Assembly: GCF_023499255.1 (NCBI RefSeq)
Contig: NZ_CP092183.1
Location: 2,549,501-2,613,500, forward strand
Origin: Couchioplanes caeruleus
GTDB taxonomy: Bacteria; Actinomycetota; Actinomycetes; Mycobacteriales; Micromonosporaceae
Length of the DNA stretch: 64,000 nucleotides
Direction of reading: 5' to 3'
Below, in pieces: positions 63,801 through 64,000 of this stretch. Position 1 is the first letter of the stretch. Each line of letters begins with the position of its first letter. The position numbers and the translations under genes are program-made. The notes under the pieces are model-generated. The model worked only from the letters and a program-made list of their open reading frames with translations. It did not search any database and was not told where the DNA came from.

Positions 63801-64000
63801 TCAGGTGGTGACGGCCGGTCCGGCTCCGGTCGAGCCGCGGGCCATGAAGGTGGCGGGTATGACGGTCGGTCGGTTGGGCAGGGGTGAGCCCTCGAAGTGG
63901 GCGAGCAGCGTGCGTGCCGCGGCCTCGCCCATCTCGCGCAACGGTTGGTGCACGGTGGTCAGCGGCGGCTGGGTGTGCGCCGCCAGGGGGATGTCGTCGA
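63801..64000 (-). CDS. LacI-family regulator, C-terminal part (start outside window)
   Basis: The minus strand from 64000 to the TGA at 63801-63803 encodes about 65 residues: [41 protein letters not shown] and [16 protein letters not shown]. This is the typical end of a LacI-family sugar-binding domain (the 'PLTTV.QP..EMG..A' signature). It is a different protein from the LacI at 26.3 kb. Its place directly upstream of the binding-protein and transporter genes makes it the probable repressor of this operon. Confidence 0.85.
   Translation of the reverse strand, partial: DDIPLAAHTQPPLTTVHQPLREMGEAAARTLLAHFEGSPLPNRPTVIPATFMARGSTGAGPAVTT

Overview
The window is very GC-rich and densely coded on both strands. 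It has abundant GTG starts, 4-8 bp ATGA/GTGA gene overlaps, an IdeR/DmdR-type iron box, families typical of Actinomycetota (Ddn-like F420 protein, DUF5925, DUF5995, DUF5691) and a complete second type II topoisomerase pair (ParE/ParC). This points to a filamentous actinomycete chromosome. A Micromonosporaceae/Actinoplanes-like source is my best guess, but it is inference and was not tested. I see no rRNA, tRNA, CRISPR, phage or insertion sequence.

Layout. 1-2.9 kb: tail of a PurA-like gene, an epimerase, a small Cys/His protein and an AAA ATPase. 3.0-7.0 kb: an iron-box-controlled siderophore ABC transporter (binding protein, two permeases, ATPase). 7.1-9.8 kb: Ddn-like reductase, GNAT acetyltransferase, half-size UvrC-like GIY-YIG nuclease, Sfp-type phosphopantetheinyl transferase, small membrane protein. 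10-12.7 kb: a NarL-type two-component system and a phosphotransferase. 13-20.7 kb: a four-gene MoxR ATPase/VWA/DUF5682/SWIM module related to E. coli yehLMPQ, with SWIM fused to DUF5691. 20.7-21.4 kb: a graveyard of gene fragments. 21.4-26.1 kb: a glutathionyl-hydroquinone-reductase-like protein, a membrane protein and a second NarL-type two-component system.

26.2-33.6 kb is a small LacI regulon. A LacI repressor, a secreted CBM32-DUF1996 protein and a 1016-residue secreted CBM32-GH16-like-clan-A glycosidase-CBM32 protein are tied together by four copies of the palindrome GGAGAGCGCTCTCC (or GGAAAGCGCTCTCC). Two of these lie directly downstream of good TTGAC-17-TAA promoters. 33.7-38.1 kb: VOC protein, HAD-like protein, an OmpR-type two-component system with a small lipoprotein, and a DUF5995 protein.

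38.3-47.2 kb is a signalling cluster. It has a LAL-type AAA-LuxR regulator, a divergent stand-alone class III nucleotide cyclase with altered active-site residues, and a 1749-residue fusion of Ser/Thr kinase, AAA ATPase, helical repeats, two GAF domains and a GGDEF diguanylate cyclase. 47.4-52.0 kb: parE-parC. 52.2-54.7 kb: MarR and cupin genes facing away from an unusual five-half-site operator array, a small membrane protein and a methyltransferase. 54.8-64 kb: a ROK regulator and a minus-strand operon for oligosaccharide uptake and cleavage (LacI regulator running off the end, binding lipoprotein, Opp-type transporter, GH1 beta-glucosidase). This gene set resembles the Thermotoga beta-glucoside locus. 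Together with the 28-33 kb secreted glycosidase it suggests a beta-glucan degradation route: extracellular cleavage, oligosaccharide import, then intracellular GH1 hydrolysis.
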